Shown here one piece after another: positions 6,800 to 7,961 of a DNA stretch of 7,961 nucleotides. Position numbers and translations under genes: made by a program. Source of the stretch: Planctomycetia bacterium (lineage in GTDB: Bacteria; Planctomycetota; Phycisphaerae; Phycisphaerales; SM1A02); assembly GCA_005799475.1 (NCBI GenBank), contig SYGQ01000104.1, positions 1 to 7,961 of the forward strand, given 5' to 3'. The notes under the pieces were generated by a model that saw only the letters and a list, made by a program, of their open reading frames with translations, had not been told where the DNA came from and did no database searches. Within the stretch, counting starts at the first letter, position 1. Every line of letters starts with the position of its first letter.

Positions 6800-7807
6800 C
6801 GATGGTGCGCCGGGCCGCTCGGCGGCCCGCGCCACATCGCGCAAGGAGCGCAGGGCGGAGCGCGTCCGGTCGAGGTCGCTTCGCACGCGCACGAAGCTCG
6901 GGCGCGCCGCGGCGACCCACGCACCGAGTTCGGCGCGCTCGGCCCGCCGCGCGAGTGCGGCCAATTGCGCCGAGGCATCGGGTGCTGCCCACGCAAGTGC
7001 CGCCGCATCGAAGTACGCCTCGGCGAGTCGCATCTCGGCCATCAGGGGTTCGCCTGAGAGCCGCGACAGCGGGTACTCATTCGACTTCGTGACATCTGCG
7101 GCCGACTCGAGCGCGGCCGCCTGATAGAGCGCCGCGCCATCTTGCCCGAGTCGAATGCGATCGACTGGGCGACTCACCCACCGAATGCGCTCCGTGATCA
7201 CCACTTTGGCGAGCGACTCGTCCTGCTGCATCAGAAACGCATCGATCGCCGCGCGCACCTGCGCTGCGGGCTTCGCGCCCGGAGGTGCCACGAAAAACTG
7301 CCCCGCGCGCTGTGCGGCCTGCCACGAAAGACGCGAGGCCTCTCGTTGTGCGTCGAGTCGCGGAATCCGCGCGAGGACACGGGCGAGGCCGAACATGCCG
7401 ACGATGCGTGCGGCCGACTCATCGCGGCGGCCGAACCGCTCGAGTCGCCGACTGTCGGCATCGAGGATCGAGGCGACCGTGCGCAACGGTGCGACCGCGG
7501 GCAGCGTGCCGTACCAGTCCATCGCCCACTCGCAATCGCGAGAAATCACGGCGCTGAGCGACTCGATCATGGGCGTTGCGGCATCGAGCTCGGCGATCGC
7601 GCTCTCACTGGGCATCCAAGAGGGCCCGCCCAGATACTCGCGCACTGTCCGTGGGCACGCCGCGACCAGAGGCAGAAGATCCCCCTCGACGCACGGCGGC
7701 ACGACCGACCCCGGGACGGAGTTCGGTGAGGCAGCCTGCCCGGGCGGCGCTTGGGGTTCCGCCCCGAGGCTCTGCAGGAAAAGAGTCAGGATCAAGGGCA
7801 GGAACAT
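6761..7807 (-). CDS. Secreted hypothetical protein, function unknown
   Basis: 348 aa from ATG at 7807-7805. The first residues, MFLPLILTLFLQSLGA, form a short signal peptide with likely cleavage near residue 16, so the protein should be exported. A Pro/Ala/Ser-rich stretch (about 17-38) follows. The rest is mostly predicted helix, rich in Ala, Arg, Asp and Glu, with three cysteines (39, 51, 92) near the N-terminal side of the mature part and repeated Ala-rich helical segments such as LARRAERAELGAWVAAARP near the C terminus. I recognise no family. The frame also opens at TTG 7816, but ATG 7807 gives a more normal signal peptide and has a GGGGG run upstream. It is convergent with the phosphoesterase gene and divergent from the thioesterase gene. 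Confidence 0.72.
   Translation of the reverse strand: MFLPLILTLFLQSLGAEPQAPPGQAASPNSVPGSVVPPCVEGDLLPLVAACPRTVREYLGGPSWMPSESAIAELDAATPMIESLSAVISRDCEWAMDWYGTLPAVAPLRTVASILDADSRRLERFGRRDESAARIVGMFGLARVLARIPRLDAQREASRLSWQAAQRAGQFFVAPPGAKPAAQVRAAIDAFLMQQDESLAKVVITERIRWVSRPVDRIRLGQDGAALYQAAALESAADVTKSNEYPLSRLSGEPLMAEMRLAEAYFDAAALAWAAPDASAQLAALARRAERAELGAWVAAARPSFVRVRSDLDRTRSALRSLRDVARAAERPGAPSSEGDEVGPPFAQ
6807..6832. terminator. Strong G+C hairpin just after the metallophosphoesterase stop
   Basis: GGGCCGC (6812-6818), a TCG loop, and GCGGCCC (6822-6828) form a perfect 7-bp stem. It can extend with GCGC (6807-6810) against GCGC (6829-6832) if C6811 is bulged. It begins 7 nt after the stop at 6797-6799. 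No T-run follows, so it would not be a standard intrinsic terminator on the + strand. It also lies inside the C-terminal coding part of the - strand gene, so it may be only a coding coincidence. Confidence 0.3.
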
Positions 7808-7816
7808 CGCCCCCAA

Positions 7817-7822
7817 AGCGTA
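7817..7822 (-). promoter_or_regulatory. Possible -10 element (TACGCT on - strand) before secreted hypothetical gene
   Basis: On the - strand TACGCT ends 9 nt before ATG 7807, with a GGGGG run in between that could act as a weak ribosome-binding site. It would be the - strand half of a divergent promoter pair with TATCCT at 7841-7846. Confidence 0.35.
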
Positions 7823-7827
7823 GCGAC

Positions 7828-7839
7828 GGGCACTTGCCC
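7828..7839. repeat. Short inverted repeat in divergent promoter region
   Basis: GGGCA (7828-7832) and TGCCC (7835-7839) form a perfect 5-bp inverted repeat with a 2-nt centre. It sits between the two opposing -10-like hexamers, where an operator would be expected. At this size in G+C-rich DNA it may be chance. Confidence 0.25.
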
Positions 7840-7840
7840 C

Positions 7841-7846
7841 TATCCT
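7841..7846 (+). promoter_or_regulatory. Possible -10 element (TATCCT) before thioesterase gene
   Basis: TATCCT ends 6 nt before GTG 7853, so a transcript starting at the normal distance would begin at or next to the start codon. No -35 box is obvious. This is the best of the four -10-like hexamers because it lies in a true divergent intergenic region. Confidence 0.45.
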
Positions 7847-7852
7847 GCGCGC

Positions 7853-7961
7853 GTGGCAGCTCCCACCACTTCAAGCCTGACTGGCGTGCTGCGGCTAGGC
7901 CAGACCGATGCAGCTGGCGTCCTCTACTTCGCGCGCGCACTTGAAATCGCTCACGAAGCGA
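7853..7961 (+). CDS. Hotdog-fold acyl-CoA thioesterase (4HBT / DHNA-CoA hydrolase-like), N-terminal fragment
   Basis: An open frame from GTG 7853 runs off the right edge; 36 residues are visible. They contain LRLGQTDAAGVLYFARALEIAHEA, the signature of the 4-hydroxybenzoyl-CoA thioesterase family, where the Asp of TDAAG is the catalytic acid/nucleophile region and 'VYFA...HEA' follows on the long hotdog helix. Among family members, the spacing and the TDAAGVVYFA wording most resemble 1,4-dihydroxy-2-naphthoyl-CoA hydrolases of menaquinone/phylloquinone synthesis, but YbgC-type thioesterases are also close. The fragment is too short to tell them apart. A TATCCT hexamer ends 6 nt before the GTG and no Shine-Dalgarno site is evident, suggesting a leaderless or very short-leader mRNA. 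It is divergent from the secreted hypothetical gene. Confidence 0.75.
   Translation, partial: MAAPTTSSLTGVLRLGQTDAAGVLYFARALEIAHEA

Noticed and set aside
7155..7823. 222-aa + strand open frame opposite the secreted hypothetical gene
   Set aside because: Its product is Arg/Ser/Thr/Pro-rich as expected of a shadow. The - strand frame is longer and begins with a signal peptide.
1..7961. tRNA, rRNA, CRISPR, insertion sequence or prophage signatures
   Set aside because: None seen. Genes fill nearly the whole window, with no long intergenic gap and no transposase- or integrase-like frame.

Overview
This is a G+C-rich, tightly packed bacterial segment with seven genes on the + strand and one on the - strand. 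It has no RNA genes, insertion sequences or CRISPR arrays that I can see. The style suggests a Planctomycetota-like (perhaps Phycisphaerae) or similar free-living environmental bacterium. Grounds are the high G+C, few clear Shine-Dalgarno sites, frequent GTG starts, a Tat-exported metallophosphoesterase and a receiver-PP2C protein. That placement is inference; no marker gene proves it.

Left part (1-4683): a chemosensory operon of the Wsp-like, 'alternative cellular function' type. In order: the end of a CheW-like coupling protein (cut by the window edge), a hybrid CheA kinase with its own C-terminal receiver (WspE-like), a CheB methylesterase (WspF-like), and a response regulator. The first three are translationally coupled through 1-nt and 4-nt overlaps. 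The order matches wspD-wspE-wspF-wspR, but the last gene differs. Its receiver closely resembles that of WspR, while the GGDEF diguanylate cyclase is replaced by a SpoIIE/RsbU-type PP2C serine phosphatase. The likely circuit is: MCP and CheW (upstream, outside the window) control the hybrid CheA, which phosphorylates CheB for adaptation and the receiver-PP2C for output. Output would then go to protein dephosphorylation (probably partner switching by an anti-sigma/anti-anti-sigma pair) rather than c-di-GMP. This is the most interesting object here.

Middle part (4726-6799): a DUF72 (YecE-like) TIM-barrel protein with an unusual N-terminal extension, overlapping by 8 nt a Tat-exported calcineurin-like metallophosphoesterase. 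They probably form a two-gene operon.

Right part (6761-7961): a - strand gene for a secreted protein of unknown function, whose 3' end overlaps the phosphoesterase gene tail-to-tail by 39 nt. It is followed by a divergent promoter region of about 45 bp and the start of a hotdog-fold acyl-CoA thioesterase that runs off the window.

A recurring detail: all four starts not overlapping an upstream gene are preceded, 6-10 nt away, by a TANNCT hexamer. This hints at -10 elements placed for leaderless or very short-leader mRNAs.
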